In this document: piece by piece, positions 32,840-41,384 of the stretch
Layout of the letters: each line of letters opens with the position of its first letter
Position numbering within the stretch: the first letter of the stretch is position 1
NCBI RefSeq assembly: GCF_000226875.1
Contig: NZ_JH164926.1
Location: forward strand, 177,819 to 241,006
Source: Neisseria shayeganii 871
GTDB lineage: Bacteria > Pseudomonadota > Gammaproteobacteria > Burkholderiales > Neisseriaceae
DNA: 63,188 nucleotides
Direction of reading: 5' to 3'
The notes under the pieces: model-generated
Database searches by the model: none
What the model was told of the DNA's origin: nothing
The model's input: only the letters and a program-made list of their open reading frames with translations
Translations under genes and position numbers: made by a program

Positions 32840-33193
32840 TTATTTGCTGGCTTCGCTGGCGGCTTCGCTGATTTTGTCGGCAGCGCCTTGAACGGCTTCT
32901 TTGACTTCGGTGGCCGCGCCTTGAACGGCAGATTTCACTTCTGAAGCGGCATTTTCAACAGCAGGGGCAGCGTCTTGGGCGGCTTCTTTGACTTCGGAAG
33001 CGGCAGCATTAACCGCGCCTTTTACTTCAGACGCGGCATTGTCAACCGCATTGGCGGCATCGGAAGCCGGGGTGTGGGCTTCGGAAGCGGCTACGGCAGA
33101 CGCATCGGAAGCAGCCGGGGCTTGGGCGGCTTGGTTGCCGCAAGCGGCCAAGAACAGAGACAGGGCGGCAACAGCCATCAGATTGTGTTTCAT
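32840..33193 (-). CDS. Small lipoprotein made of 11-residue helical repeats
   Basis: A 117-residue lipoprotein: the signal peptide ends LFLAAC (Cys18), then an Ala/Ser-rich linker follows. From about residue 55 a series of 11-residue units of the form SEVKxAVxxAA occurs (SEVKGAVNAAA, SEVKEAAQDAA, a 7-residue spacer, SEVKSAVQGAA, TEVKEAVQGAA, DKISEAASEAS). This period gives a long amphipathic right-handed helix, as in LEA and YtxH-like proteins. I do not know a function. A structural or stress-protective role anchored to the outer membrane is a guess. It is a single-gene unit with its own terminator. Confidence 0.75.
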   Translation of the reverse strand: MKHNLMAVAALSLFLAACGNQAAQAPAASDASAVAASEAHTPASDAANAVDNAASEVKGAVNAAASEVKEAAQDAAPAVENAASEVKSAVQGAATEVKEAVQGAADKISEAASEASK

Positions 33194-33547
33194 GCGATTA
33201 CCTCGTATGGATCATGATTGGATATGGATAAATGTTTCCGCCCCAACAGCTCAGCCGCTAAGGGGGCGGATATTCTCTCAGATTGCAGAATCGGCGCGGA
33301 TTATGCGCCGATTGGCAGCCCTTGGCAATTGCACTTCAACCGTCCGTCAACCGTTAATGGATGGTGGCGGACATTATTTTTGCGGCGGCGCAGCATTTTC
33401 AGGGCGGAATAGGACGAAGTTAACTGCCGGATTCAGGTTTTGATTTTGAAATACTGATTGAATTAAATAACTTATATTATTTACACAGTCTTACCTGCTT
33501 TCAGGTAGCCTGTTAAAGAAATTTGTTGCGTTTTTGTCATATCCGCA
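33194..33547. other. Intergenic region between the lipoprotein gene and queE
   Basis: There is no believable reading frame. It must hold the promoter of the lipoprotein gene (minus strand). The part near queE is AT-rich (TTAAATAACTTATATTATTTACAC at about 33460-33483, quoted in pieces: TTAAATAACTTATATT, ATTTACAC) and carries one exact DUS (about 33501-33512) that lies beyond the queE stop. Confidence 0.4.
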
Positions 33548-34183
33548 TCATTCGATGCCGGCCCATTTATGGGTTTGTACCGAAAGCTGCCAGTGCGGGA
33601 AAGCGGAGCCGCGGGCGTTGAGCTGGCCGAGTTGGCGGATGGTGTGGTGGATATTCATTTCTCCGTCGCGCTCGCAAGGCGACAGATAATAGCGTTCGGC
33701 TTGGATGTTTTGTTCGATTGTGCTGCAAAACGCCAATACATCGCCGTCGGCCACAATGCGGACTTCGTCTGCCCGTTTGGTGCCGGCGGCGGCATATTTC
33801 TCGGCGTAAGCGGCTTTGGGGCTGACGGCGGCGTAGTCGATTTGTTCGGGGATGGCTTGCAGGCCGTTGCTTTCCAAATGCAGCCGGTAGCCGCGCGCTT
33901 TGAGGGCGTCGAGCAGCTGGTTGAGGTGCGGTTGGATGGTGGGTTCGCCGCCGGTAATGATGATGTTGCGGCTGGCGTAGGCGGCAACGGTGTTCAGGAT
34001 GTCGTGCAGGCTCATCGGGCGGAAGTTGAGGTAGTCGGTGTCGCACCAGGCGCAGGCCAGATTGCATTTGCCCAAGCGGATAAACACGGCGGGCATGCCG
34101 GTGTGGTAGCCCTCGCCTTGCAGGCTCTCGAAGATTTCGACAATCCGGTAGCTCGGGTTGTCGGGCAGCAGGGGAAATTTCAT
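33548..34183 (-). CDS. queE: 7-carboxy-7-deazaguanine synthase
   Basis: A 211-residue radical-SAM enzyme making 7-carboxy-7-deazaguanine, the third step towards queuosine. The cluster motif is C40, C44, C47 (GKCNLACAWCDTDY), followed by TGGEPT (77-82). The QGEG segment near residue 22 is typical of QueE. The ATG at 34183 overlaps the queD stop by four bases (ATGA), so translation is probably coupled. It is the last gene of queC-queD-queE. The longer upstream frame is the shadow of queD. Confidence 0.94.
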   Translation of the reverse strand: MKFPLLPDNPSYRIVEIFESLQGEGYHTGMPAVFIRLGKCNLACAWCDTDYLNFRPMSLHDILNTVAAYASRNIIITGGEPTIQPHLNQLLDALKARGYRLHLESNGLQAIPEQIDYAAVSPKAAYAEKYAAAGTKRADEVRIVADGDVLAFCSTIEQNIQAERYYLSPCERDGEMNIHHTIRQLGQLNARGSAFPHWQLSVQTHKWAGIE

Positions 34184-34608
34184 GCGCTGTCTCCCGTGTA
34201 TTCCACGCAGGAAGACGGTGTTTCCCACAGTTTGACGGCAGACACCGGCAGCTTGTGCTGGCAGAGGCTCTCGAAAATGTGCACGGCCAGGTTTTCGGCG
34301 GTGGTTCGGCAGGGCAGGGCCAGGGTTTTGCGTCCCCAGCCCTCCAGCAGCCGGCCCAGCTCGGCTTCGTGCGGATTGCGGGCGTCGTAGAGAAAGGCAT
34401 GGTCGAATCGGCTCAGCACCCATTGCTGTACGCTGCTTTTGAGATCGGCAAAGTCGCATACCATGCCGTCTTTGGGGCCGCCTTGCAGCAGGCTACCTGA
34501 AAGGGTGACTTCCAAGCGGTAGGTGTGGCCGTGCAGATTGCGGCACTTGCCGTCGTGGGTGTCGAGCATGTGGGCGGCGTCGAATTCGAAAATTTTGCTG
34601 ATTTTCAT
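34180..34608 (-). CDS. queD: 6-carboxytetrahydropterin synthase
   Basis: A 142-residue QueD/PTPS-family enzyme converting dihydroneopterin triphosphate to 6-carboxytetrahydropterin, the second step of queuosine synthesis. The zinc ligands are H13 (FDAAHML), H26 and H28 (NLHGH). The catalytic cysteine C22 lies in GKCRNLHGH. It starts MKISKIFEFDAAHM at 34608 and overlaps queC by four bases. A DUS is embedded in frame as L-S-G-S-L-L (about 34491). Confidence 0.94.
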   Translation of the reverse strand: MKISKIFEFDAAHMLDTHDGKCRNLHGHTYRLEVTLSGSLLQGGPKDGMVCDFADLKSSVQQWVLSRFDHAFLYDARNPHEAELGRLLEGWGRKTLALPCRTTAENLAVHIFESLCQHKLPVSAVKLWETPSSCVEYTGDSA

Positions 34609-35273
34609 GGCTGCCGCTCCGCTTTCTGCGCCAGATATTCGGCTAAGCCGCGTTCGCGCAGGAGACAGGCGGGGCACTGGCCGCAGCCGCCGGCTACGCC
34701 TTGGTAGCAGGTGTGGGTGTGCTCGCGAACATAGTTCAGGTAGCCCAATTCGTCGGCCAGCGCCCAGGTTTGTGCTTTGGTCAGCCACATCAGCGGGGTA
34801 TGGATTTCAAAGGGATAGTCCATGGCCAGGTTCAGCGTGGTGTTCATGGATCGGACAAATATATCGCGGCAGTCGGGATAGCCGGAAAAATCGGTTTCGC
34901 ATACGCCCAAAATGAGGTGGCGGATGTTTTTCGATTTGGCAAAAATGGCGGCGTAGAGCAGAAACAGGGCATTGCGGCCGTCCACCAAGGTGTTCGGCAC
35001 GGCATCGGGCGTGGCTTGTTCGATGGGCAGGGAGGCATCGGTGAGGGCGTTGCGGCTCAAGGTGTTGAGCGGCGGCAGGGTGAATTCGGTGTGTGCCACG
35101 CCTAAATCTTGGGCGATCCAGCGGGCGCGTTCCAACTCGATGGCGTGGCGTTGGCCGTATTGGAAAGTGAGGGCATGGACGGCCGGACGCCCGTAGCGGG
35201 CAATGGCCTGGAGCAGGCAGGTGGTCGAATCTTGGCCGCCTGAGAAGATGACCAAGGCTTGTGTTTGAGACAT
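34605..35273 (-). CDS. queC: 7-cyano-7-deazaguanine synthase
   Basis: A 222-residue ATP-dependent enzyme that converts 7-carboxy-7-deazaguanine to preQ0. The PP-loop SGGQDS is at 11-16. The zinc site is formed by C189, C197, C200 and C203 in a C-terminal cluster (CYQGVAGGCGQCPACLLRERG quoted as CYQGVAGGC and CGQCPACLLRERG). It is the first gene of the queCDE operon. The AGGA ribosome-binding site (35281-35284) lies inside the 3' part of a preQ1-I-like RNA element, so end-product control of translation is likely. Confidence 0.95.
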   Translation of the reverse strand: MSQTQALVIFSGGQDSTTCLLQAIARYGRPAVHALTFQYGQRHAIELERARWIAQDLGVAHTEFTLPPLNTLSRNALTDASLPIEQATPDAVPNTLVDGRNALFLLYAAIFAKSKNIRHLILGVCETDFSGYPDCRDIFVRSMNTTLNLAMDYPFEIHTPLMWLTKAQTWALADELGYLNYVREHTHTCYQGVAGGCGQCPACLLRERGLAEYLAQKAERQP

Positions 35274-35277
35274 GAAG

Positions 35278-35375
35278 GGTTCCTAGTTTTGGTTTTGCGG
35301 CCGAAAGGCGGAGGCTTCTCGGCCGGCAGCGCGGGAGGTTTGCGAACCGCGCGGTGGAAAAAAGGCGGCATTATA
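35278..35375 (-). promoter_or_regulatory. Promoter and preQ1-I-like riboswitch candidate of queCDE
   Basis: On the minus strand TATAAT (35375-35370) would start the RNA near 35363. A hairpin follows with stem GCGCGG (35352-35347) / CCGCGC (35334-35329) and loop TTCGCAAACCTC. Next comes a GC hairpin CGGCCGA/TCGGCCG (35325-35319 / 35304-35298), then the tail CAAAACCAAAACTAGGAACC leading to the ATG at 35273. The loop and tail resemble preQ1-I riboswitches (C-rich loop, AAAACUA-AGGA tail holding the ribosome-binding site), except that the second hairpin is inserted between stem and tail. CCT of the loop can pair with AGG of the tail. Confidence 0.6.
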
Positions 35376-35542
35376 CGCACAACGGCAGGCTTGGGGTATC
35401 GGGTAGGCGCTGGGCCTGTCTGCCGCTTGGTTGTTTGGCTGATGAAAAAAGACTGAATCCGACGGATGCGGGACTCGGTCTTTTGGCTTGGATCGCTGCT
35501 TTTAACGAGGCAGCGGTTTTTTCAGGTAGCCTGCCGTGCGGT

Positions 35543-36544
35543 TTAGCCCACCACCGGCACCAGCCAGCCGTGGCGGTCTTCGGCCAGGCCGTATTGGATG
35601 TCGGTGACCGCTTTGCGGATGGCGGTGCCGCGCTCTTGGCTGCGGACGGTGATTTCTTGGCCGTCGATCACAAAAGAGGTAACGGGGGAAATCACGGCGG
35701 CGGTGCCGGTGAGGATGGCTTCGGCGCCGTCTTCCACCGCGGCTTTCAGTTCGGCCACGCTAAACGGGCGTTCGCTGACGGTGTAGCCGAGGTCGCGGGC
35801 GATGGTGAGTACGGAATCGCGGGTAACGCCGTGCAGAAACTCGTCGGTCAGCGGTTTGGTAATGATTTCATTGCCGTGAATCAGGGCGAAGTTGGAGGCG
35901 CCGGTTTCCTGCACGTCGCCGTTGGGGCAGAACAGCACTTGATGTGCGCCGTGTTCAGCTTTGGCTTTCAAGACCCACGGCAGGGCGGAGGCGTAGTTGC
36001 CGCCGCATTTGATGCGGCCCATGTGCGGGGCACAGCGCATGTGTTCGGTTTCCACCAACAGTTTCATCGGCGAACCGGTTTGGAAATAGTCGCCCACCGG
36101 TGAGGCCAAAATGTAGAGCAGGGCGCTTTCGGAAGGGGCGCCGGCTTTGCCGATTACCGGATCGGTGCCGATCAGGGTGGGGCGCAGGTAGAGGGAGGCC
36201 GGGGCATCGGGCACCGATTCGGCCGCGCGGGCCACCAGCCCGGTCAGCGCCTGCAGGAAGGCATCGGTTTCCGGTACCGGCAGATAGAGCAGGCGCGCAC
36301 TTTGCTGCATGCGGGCAATGTTGGCTTGGGGGCGGAAAAGAACGATTTTACCGTCGGCCTGACGGAAGGCTTTCAGGCCTTCGAAACATTCGCTGCCGTA
36401 ATGTAAGGCGTGGGCGCCGGGCGCCAGAGACAAATCTTGTGCGGATTGCCAGCGCACAGCTTGCCAGGCTTGGTTTTCATAAGCCAATACCGGCATTTCG
36501 GGGTGGAAAACGCTGCCGAAAACGGCAGGAACGGCTCTTGCCAT
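35543..36544 (-). CDS. ilvE: Branched-chain amino acid aminotransferase
   Basis: A 333-residue fold-type IV PLP enzyme that interconverts leucine, isoleucine and valine with their 2-oxo acids. The PLP lysine is K179 in GRIKCGGNYASALP, the pattern of the larger (eukaryote-like, group II) bacterial BCATs. ECFEGLKAFR and the QETGASNFALI segment also fit. The start MARAVPAVFG at 36544 has an AAGGTG site; the upstream frame is not coding. It provides the link between leucine and 2-ketoisocaproate, complementing both leuA and the catabolic cluster. A DUS lies 10 bp after the stop. Confidence 0.93.
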   Translation of the reverse strand: MARAVPAVFGSVFHPEMPVLAYENQAWQAVRWQSAQDLSLAPGAHALHYGSECFEGLKAFRQADGKIVLFRPQANIARMQQSARLLYLPVPETDAFLQALTGLVARAAESVPDAPASLYLRPTLIGTDPVIGKAGAPSESALLYILASPVGDYFQTGSPMKLLVETEHMRCAPHMGRIKCGGNYASALPWVLKAKAEHGAHQVLFCPNGDVQETGASNFALIHGNEIITKPLTDEFLHGVTRDSVLTIARDLGYTVSERPFSVAELKAAVEDGAEAILTGTAAVISPVTSFVIDGQEITVRSQERGTAIRKAVTDIQYGLAEDRHGWLVPVVG

Positions 36545-36818
36545 GGTGTTCACCTTGTGGGGGAGTGGAGTGTGAAAGAGGGTAAAGATACTCTTGCGCC
36601 GGGGGAATTGGCAAGTGTTTTGCCGACTGTGCAAAAGTGCCCGCCGGAGAGGGCGTCGTCGGGATGGTCCTTTGGCTGGAAGCCGGGCCCATACTTTGTG
36701 ATTAACACTCGCTTGCATATTTTAACGCTTTGTGCTGAAATGCGGCCTGTCTTTGTTCGGAGAATGGCCGGGCATATCAATTTAATCAACTGATTTTCAT
36801 CAATAAAGGACGACAGAA

Positions 36819-38264
36819 ATGGATGGACAAGAAATGACTTGGGTCCAATCTCTGGACAAGATTGTCGGCGACATCGGCGGTCTGGTCTGGGGGCCTTATA
36901 TGCTGGCCCTGCTGGTGGGCACCGGCCTGCTGCTGACCGTGCGTTTGGGTTTGCTGCAGTTCCGTATGCTGCCTTATGCGCTCAAACAGGCGTTTATGCC
37001 GCACAAAAGAAATGCCGACGGCAGCGAGCCGGCCGGCGACGTGTCCCATTTCGGTGCGCTGATGACCGCGCTGTCTGCCACCATCGGTACCGGTAACATC
37101 GCCGGCGTGGCCACCGCTGTGGCTTTGGGCGGCCCGGGCGCGGTATTTTGGATGTGGATGACCGCTTTGGTGGGCATGGCCACCAAATACGGTGAGGGCG
37201 TCTTGGCGGTGAAATACCGTGAAGTGAACAGCAAAGGCGAAATGTCCGGCGGCCCGATGTATTACATCGAAAAAGGCCTGAAGCAAAAATGGCTGGCCGT
37301 GATGTTTGCCCTGTTTGCCGTGTTGGCTTCTTTCGGCATCGGCAGCTCTGTGCAGTCTAACTCGGTTGCCGACGCGGTCTATCACAGCTTTCAAGTCGAT
37401 CCCTTGGTGACCGGCCTCATCCTGACCCTGCTGACCGGTATTGTGGTGTTGGGCGGCATCAAATGGATTTCCACCGCTTCTTCCTTGATTGTTCCTTTAA
37501 TGGCCATTGGCTATGTGTTGGGCGGCCTGACCATCATCTTGCTCAATCTTGAGCTGGTGGTGCCGGCGGTGAAAATCATCCTGACCGATGCCTTCAGTGC
37601 CAGTGCCGTGGCCGGCGGTACCATCGGCTCGATGATCCGTTACGGCGTGGCCCGCGGCGTGTTCTCGAACGAAGCCGGTATGGGTTCGGCTCCGATTGCC
37701 GCTGCCGCTGCCAAAACCGACCACCCTGTACGTCAGGCTCTGGTGTCCATGACCGGCACTTTCCTCGATACCATCGTGGTGTGCAGCATCACCGGCATCG
37801 TATTGGTGATGGGCCTGTTGAAAATGAACGCCATCGATGCCGGCACCGGTGCGTATCTGACCGAAGTGGTGGGCGGCGCTCCGCTGACCGTTAACACCTT
37901 CAACAATATGTTGCCCGGCGAAGGGGGCATGATTGTGACCGTGGGCCTGATTTTCTTTGCCTACTCCACCATTTTGGGCTGGTGTTATTACGGTGAGAAA
38001 TGCGCCTCCTATCTGATGGGCGACCGCATGGTGCCGTTCTACCGTTTCATTTATGTGATGACCGTATTGCTGGGCTGTTTGGCGGTACAAACCGGTGATC
38101 AGGCCGGAGACCAAGCCGGCGTCAAACTGGTGTGGAACATTGCCGATACCTTCAACGGTTTGATGGCGGCTCCCAACCTGATTGCTTTGCTGCTGCTGTC
38201 CGGTGTGATCGTGGCGGAAACCAAAGATTTTATTGCCAAGCGCAAAGCGGGTGAGTTGGAGTAA
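36819..38264 (+). CDS. Sodium:alanine/glycine symporter (AGCS family)
   Basis: A 481-residue inner-membrane protein with about 11 hydrophobic segments. AGCS signatures are present: GALMTALSATIGTGNIAGVATA near residue 78 (in parts GALMTALSATIG, TGNIAGVATA), GPGAVFWMW, and SNEAGMGSAPIAAAAA in the middle. It imports alanine or glycine with sodium. The short internal duplication GDQAGDQAG (about 427-435) lies in a loop and looks recent. AAGGA stands 9 nt before the ATG. I looked for a glycine riboswitch in the 270-bp leader and did not find one. Confidence 0.92.
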   Translation: MDGQEMTWVQSLDKIVGDIGGLVWGPYMLALLVGTGLLLTVRLGLLQFRMLPYALKQAFMPHKRNADGSEPAGDVSHFGALMTALSATIGTGNIAGVATAVALGGPGAVFWMWMTALVGMATKYGEGVLAVKYREVNSKGEMSGGPMYYIEKGLKQKWLAVMFALFAVLASFGIGSSVQSNSVADAVYHSFQVDPLVTGLILTLLTGIVVLGGIKWISTASSLIVPLMAIGYVLGGLTIILLNLELVVPAVKIILTDAFSASAVAGGTIGSMIRYGVARGVFSNEAGMGSAPIAAAAAKTDHPVRQALVSMTGTFLDTIVVCSITGIVLVMGLLKMNAIDAGTGAYLTEVVGGAPLTVNTFNNMLPGEGGMIVTVGLIFFAYSTILGWCYYGEKCASYLMGDRMVPFYRFIYVMTVLLGCLAVQTGDQAGDQAGVKLVWNIADTFNGLMAAPNLIALLLLSGVIVAETKDFIAKRKAGELE

Positions 38265-38285
38265 TTCCGTAGCCGGCTTCTGATT

Positions 38286-38317
38286 CGTGCCTCTCCGCTA
38301 GCAAACGGAGAGGCACG
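38286..38317 (+). terminator. Terminator of the alanine symporter gene
   Basis: CGTGCCTCTCCG (38286-38297) pairs perfectly with CGGAGAGGCACG (38306-38317) and is followed by ATTTTGTTT. Confidence 0.85.
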
Positions 38318-38416
38318 ATTTTGTTTATTGCTTGAGAATGTACAGTTTCGGCTTGGTATGAAAGCGCACTGTTCGCCGCTATAATCCGTGCCGTTTGCTT
38401 CTAGGAAAAATGCATC

Positions 38417-39637
38417 ATGCAGTCATTGAAAACCGCCGTTGCCGGCGCGCAGATTTTGTTTGTGGCTTTCGGCGCCATGGTGTTGGTGCCCTTGCTGACC
38501 GGCCTCAATCCGGCCATGGCCCTGCTGGGCGCAGGTATCGGCACCCTGTTGTTCCAAGCCCTGACCGGATTTAAAGTGCCGATTTTCCTCGGCTCTTCTT
38601 TTGCCTTCATCGCGCCGATTATTTATGCCATGGGCGAATGGGGCATGGGCCCGACCATGTTCGGCCTGTTTGCCGCCGGTTTTATGTATTTCGTGTTCGC
38701 CGCCTTGGTGAAATGGCGCGGATTGGGCGCAGTACACCGTTTGCTGCCGGCGGTGGTGATCGGGCCGGTCATCATGGTGATCGGTTTGTCGGTGGCGGTG
38801 GTGGCCAGCAATATGGCGATGGGCCGCGCCGGCGATGCGCAGGTGGTGGATTACGGCCAAGCCTTGCTGTTGTCGGGCTTCACTTTTGCGGTCACCGTGA
38901 TGGTGGCGGTGTTCGGCAGCAAAATGATGAAGCTGATCCCCATTCTCATCGGTGTGGCGGCCGGTTATGTGGCGGCACTGGCCATGGGTTTGGTGGACAC
39001 GGCAAAAATCGTGGCGGCGCCGTGGTTTGCGGTACCCGACTTCCACGCGCCCGAAGTGCATTGGCAGGCCGCGCTGTTTATGCTGCCGGTGGCCATTGCG
39101 CCGGCCATCGAGCACATCGGCGGCGTGATGGCCATCGGTAAGGTGACCGGCAAAGATTACGCGGCCGACCCCGGCCTGCACCGCACGCTGGCGGGCGACG
39201 GCTTGGGTGTGTGCGCGGCCGGTTTGATCGGCGGCCCGCCGGTGACGACTTATGGCGAAGTAACCGGTGCGGTCATGCTCACCAAAAACAGCAATCCGTT
39301 CATCATGACTTGGGCGGCGGTGTTTGCCATCGGCATGGCGTTTTTCGGCAAATTCAATGCCTTTCTGGCTTCGATTCCGCTGCCGGTGATGGGCGGAGTG
39401 ATGATTTTGCTGTTCGGCACCATCGCTTCTTTGGGCCTGAAAACCCTGATCGATGCCAAAGTGGATTTGATGCAGCCGAAGAATCTGGTGATTGTCAGCT
39501 CGGTGCTGACCATCGGCGTGGGCGGCATGGAAATGAAATTCGGCGGCCTCAGCTTTGCCGGCGTCGGTTTGTGCGCCATTTTGGCGATTGTGTTGAACCT
39601 GTTGTTGCCTGAGCGCACGTCGGTACGGGAAACATAA
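38417..39637 (+). CDS. uraA: Uracil permease, NCS2 family
   Basis: A 406-residue nucleobase:proton symporter with the 14-segment NCS2 layout. The family motif in segment 8 is PVAIAPAIEHIGGVMAIG (catalytic Glu in the EHIG region). The segment 10 signature GGPPVTTYGEVTGAVMLT resembles the uracil type, although UraA usually reads GEN at the site that is GEV here. The start has AGGAA 11 nt upstream. It is flanked by terminators on both sides, a single-gene unit. Xanthine or another base cannot be excluded. Confidence 0.88.
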   Translation: MQSLKTAVAGAQILFVAFGAMVLVPLLTGLNPAMALLGAGIGTLLFQALTGFKVPIFLGSSFAFIAPIIYAMGEWGMGPTMFGLFAAGFMYFVFAALVKWRGLGAVHRLLPAVVIGPVIMVIGLSVAVVASNMAMGRAGDAQVVDYGQALLLSGFTFAVTVMVAVFGSKMMKLIPILIGVAAGYVAALAMGLVDTAKIVAAPWFAVPDFHAPEVHWQAALFMLPVAIAPAIEHIGGVMAIGKVTGKDYAADPGLHRTLAGDGLGVCAAGLIGGPPVTTYGEVTGAVMLTKNSNPFIMTWAAVFAIGMAFFGKFNAFLASIPLPVMGGVMILLFGTIASLGLKTLIDAKVDLMQPKNLVIVSSVLTIGVGGMEMKFGGLSFAGVGLCAILAIVLNLLLPERTSVRET

Positions 39638-39640
39638 GCG

Positions 39641-39685
39641 GCAGAGGCTACCTGAAAACCTGTCCGGCTTTCAGGTAGCCTCTGC
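39641..39685 (+). terminator. DUS-pair terminator of the uracil permease gene
   Basis: Seventeen-base perfect arms (39641-39657 / 39669-39685) contain two exact DUS. It starts five bases after the stop. Confidence 0.75.
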
Positions 39686-39721
39686 TTGTGATGACACCTG
39701 CGAAAGGAAAGGAATCAAGCG

Positions 39722-40156
39722 ATGTTGAAACAATACTTGCCGGGTTTGGCTCTGTCTTTATTGACGCTGTCCGGCCCGCTGCACGCCGATTCGGGGGCGT
39801 CTGGAAGAGAAATCGAATTTTTAAGCCCCAGCCGAAACATCTATTGTACGTCCTGGCAAAACCGCGCAGCGGTTTCCTGCCTGGCCGTGCAGCACAGCCA
39901 AGCGGCTTCCGGCCGCCCGGCAAGCTGTGATTTGGATTGGACGCCAACTGTTGAGTTGGGCGGCAGGGGCGCGGCAAAACGAAGCGGTTTGTGCCATGGC
40001 GATTTGCCTTACAACCCGGATGCCGGTGTATTGGCGTACGGGCAAACCGTGCAGGGCAGAGACTGGCGCTGTCTGGTGGCGGAAAACGGCGTGCGCTGTG
40101 AAAACGCAAGCGGCCGCGGTTTTCATTTGAACCGCACAAGCAGACAATTATTCTGA
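39722..40156 (+). CDS. Secreted cysteine-rich protein, DUF6636-like
   Basis: A 144-residue protein with a signal peptide (cleavage after LHA, about residue 22). The mature part has six cysteines (42, 53, 69, 91, 117, 126), suggesting three disulfides in the periplasm or outside. The order FLSPSRNIYC, VSCLA, GLCHGD, LAYGQTV, WRCLV, GVRCENASGRGFHLNR matches what I know of the uncharacterised DUF6636 family. Function is unknown. The next gene follows after about 60 bp with a DUS-like word between. Confidence 0.65.
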   Translation: MLKQYLPGLALSLLTLSGPLHADSGASGREIEFLSPSRNIYCTSWQNRAAVSCLAVQHSQAASGRPASCDLDWTPTVELGGRGAAKRSGLCHGDLPYNPDAGVLAYGQTVQGRDWRCLVAENGVRCENASGRGFHLNRTSRQLF

Positions 40157-40219
40157 TGCCGTCGCGGCGGGTTTCAGGTAGCTTGAAGCCCGCCGTACAA
40201 AGGCATGGCGGATGTGTTG

Positions 40220-40696
40220 ATGAAAAAGCCTTCCCTTCTTTTTGTGTTGCTGGTCATGGTGGCCGGCGGCATTCTGAGCCAGCAGTTCGGCTGGCGCTCG
40301 GAGGAAATACAGCGTATTCCTCTGGGCCGGCCGCAGGCGCCGCTGTCTGCCGAAGCTGGAGCCGGTGCCGACATCATCGCGCGCGCCTTTGCCGAGCAGC
40401 AAAGCGATGTGCAGGTGGCCGGCAGCGGGCGGGTGAAACGCACGCTGCCGGACGACAACAAAGGTTCGCGCCACCAGCGTTTTATTCTGGAGCTGGATAA
40501 CGGCCACACCGTCTTGGTGGCGCACAACATCGATCTCGCACCGCGGATTCCCCGTTTGCAGCGCGGCGAGCGCGTCGGCTTCTACGGCGAATACGAATAC
40601 AACCCGCAGGGCGGGGTAATCCATTGGACCCACCGCGACCCGGCCGGCCGCCATGCCCACGGCTGGCTGGAACACCAAGGCAAACGCTACCAATAA
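40220..40696 (+). CDS. DUF3465 family membrane-anchored or secreted protein
   Basis: A 158-residue protein starting MKKPSLLFVLLVMVAGGIL, a signal peptide or membrane anchor. The conserved part (about 75-155) reads VKRTLPDDNKGSRHQRF, LVAHNIDLAPRIP and VIHWTHRDPAGRHAHGW, characteristic of DUF3465, probably an OB-fold-like small periplasmic domain. Function is unknown. I prefer the ATG at 40220 to that at 40205 because the signal sequence then begins with MKK and GGATG lies upstream. The next gene begins 12 bp downstream. Confidence 0.7.
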   Translation: MKKPSLLFVLLVMVAGGILSQQFGWRSEEIQRIPLGRPQAPLSAEAGAGADIIARAFAEQQSDVQVAGSGRVKRTLPDDNKGSRHQRFILELDNGHTVLVAHNIDLAPRIPRLQRGERVGFYGEYEYNPQGGVIHWTHRDPAGRHAHGWLEHQGKRYQ

Positions 40697-40707
40697 GGCT
40701 ACCTGAA

Positions 40708-41214
40708 ATGTATGACGTGAACACCCAAGACGTGCGCCGCTTTTTTGCCCACGTCTGGCAACACCGCCTCTCACCGCTGCAGCTGGACGCCTTGCAGCAG
40801 AAAGCCCTGCGCATCATCGAAGCCCACCCCGAATACCATCATTATTTGGACAACATCGAGCGCTACCTCGACCACACTTGGACGCCGGAACAGGGCGAAA
40901 CCAATCCCTTCTTGCATTTGTCGCTGCATCTTTCGATTCAGGAGCAAAGCGGCATCGACCAGCCGCCGGGCATCCGCGCCATCCACGAAAAGCTGCAGGG
41001 CAAATACAGCGGCGATTGGGTGAAGGCCGAACACGATATGATGGACGCGCTGGCGGAAACCATTTGGGAAGCCCAGCGCCACGGCCGCGGTTTGGATGTC
41101 AACCAATACATGACCCGCCTGCGCAAACTGGTGGACTTGGGGCAGGAAGACCATGCCCGCCTGAATCCGCACGAAGTGGCGCAACAGCATCCGCCCAAAC
41201 TGACGGAGCGCTGA
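40708..41214 (+). CDS. DUF1841 family protein
   Basis: A 168-residue soluble, mainly helical protein that fits DUF1841, found in beta- and gammaproteobacteria. It starts MYDVNTQDVRRFFAHVW and contains FLHLSLHLSIQEQ and a conserved HDMMDALAETIWEAQR block. Function is unknown. The ATG comes directly after a DUS (40697-40708 shares its last A). AAGG at the start of the DUS is about 9 nt from the ATG and is the only candidate ribosome-binding site, so the DUS seems to double as translation signal. It is closely linked to the DUF3465 gene. Confidence 0.75.
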   Translation: MYDVNTQDVRRFFAHVWQHRLSPLQLDALQQKALRIIEAHPEYHHYLDNIERYLDHTWTPEQGETNPFLHLSLHLSIQEQSGIDQPPGIRAIHEKLQGKYSGDWVKAEHDMMDALAETIWEAQRHGRGLDVNQYMTRLRKLVDLGQEDHARLNPHEVAQQHPPKLTER

Positions 41215-41384
41215 GCGGGCTGGGCGGAGTAATTGGAATGCTCTTGATATCAATCAAACGGTTATCGGTTCTTCTGGCCGCAGACGGTTTATACTGAAGG
41301 CATCGGAACAGGCCGGATCAGCGGTTTGCCGCCAATCCGGCCGAGGTCTTTCCGATGCCTAAGTGACTTCAAGGAGCGGTAACC

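Noticed and set aside
36545..36818. A glycine riboswitch before the alanine/glycine symporter gene
   Set aside because: I could not find the paired-aptamer conserved segments in this leader; only scattered G-rich words are present.
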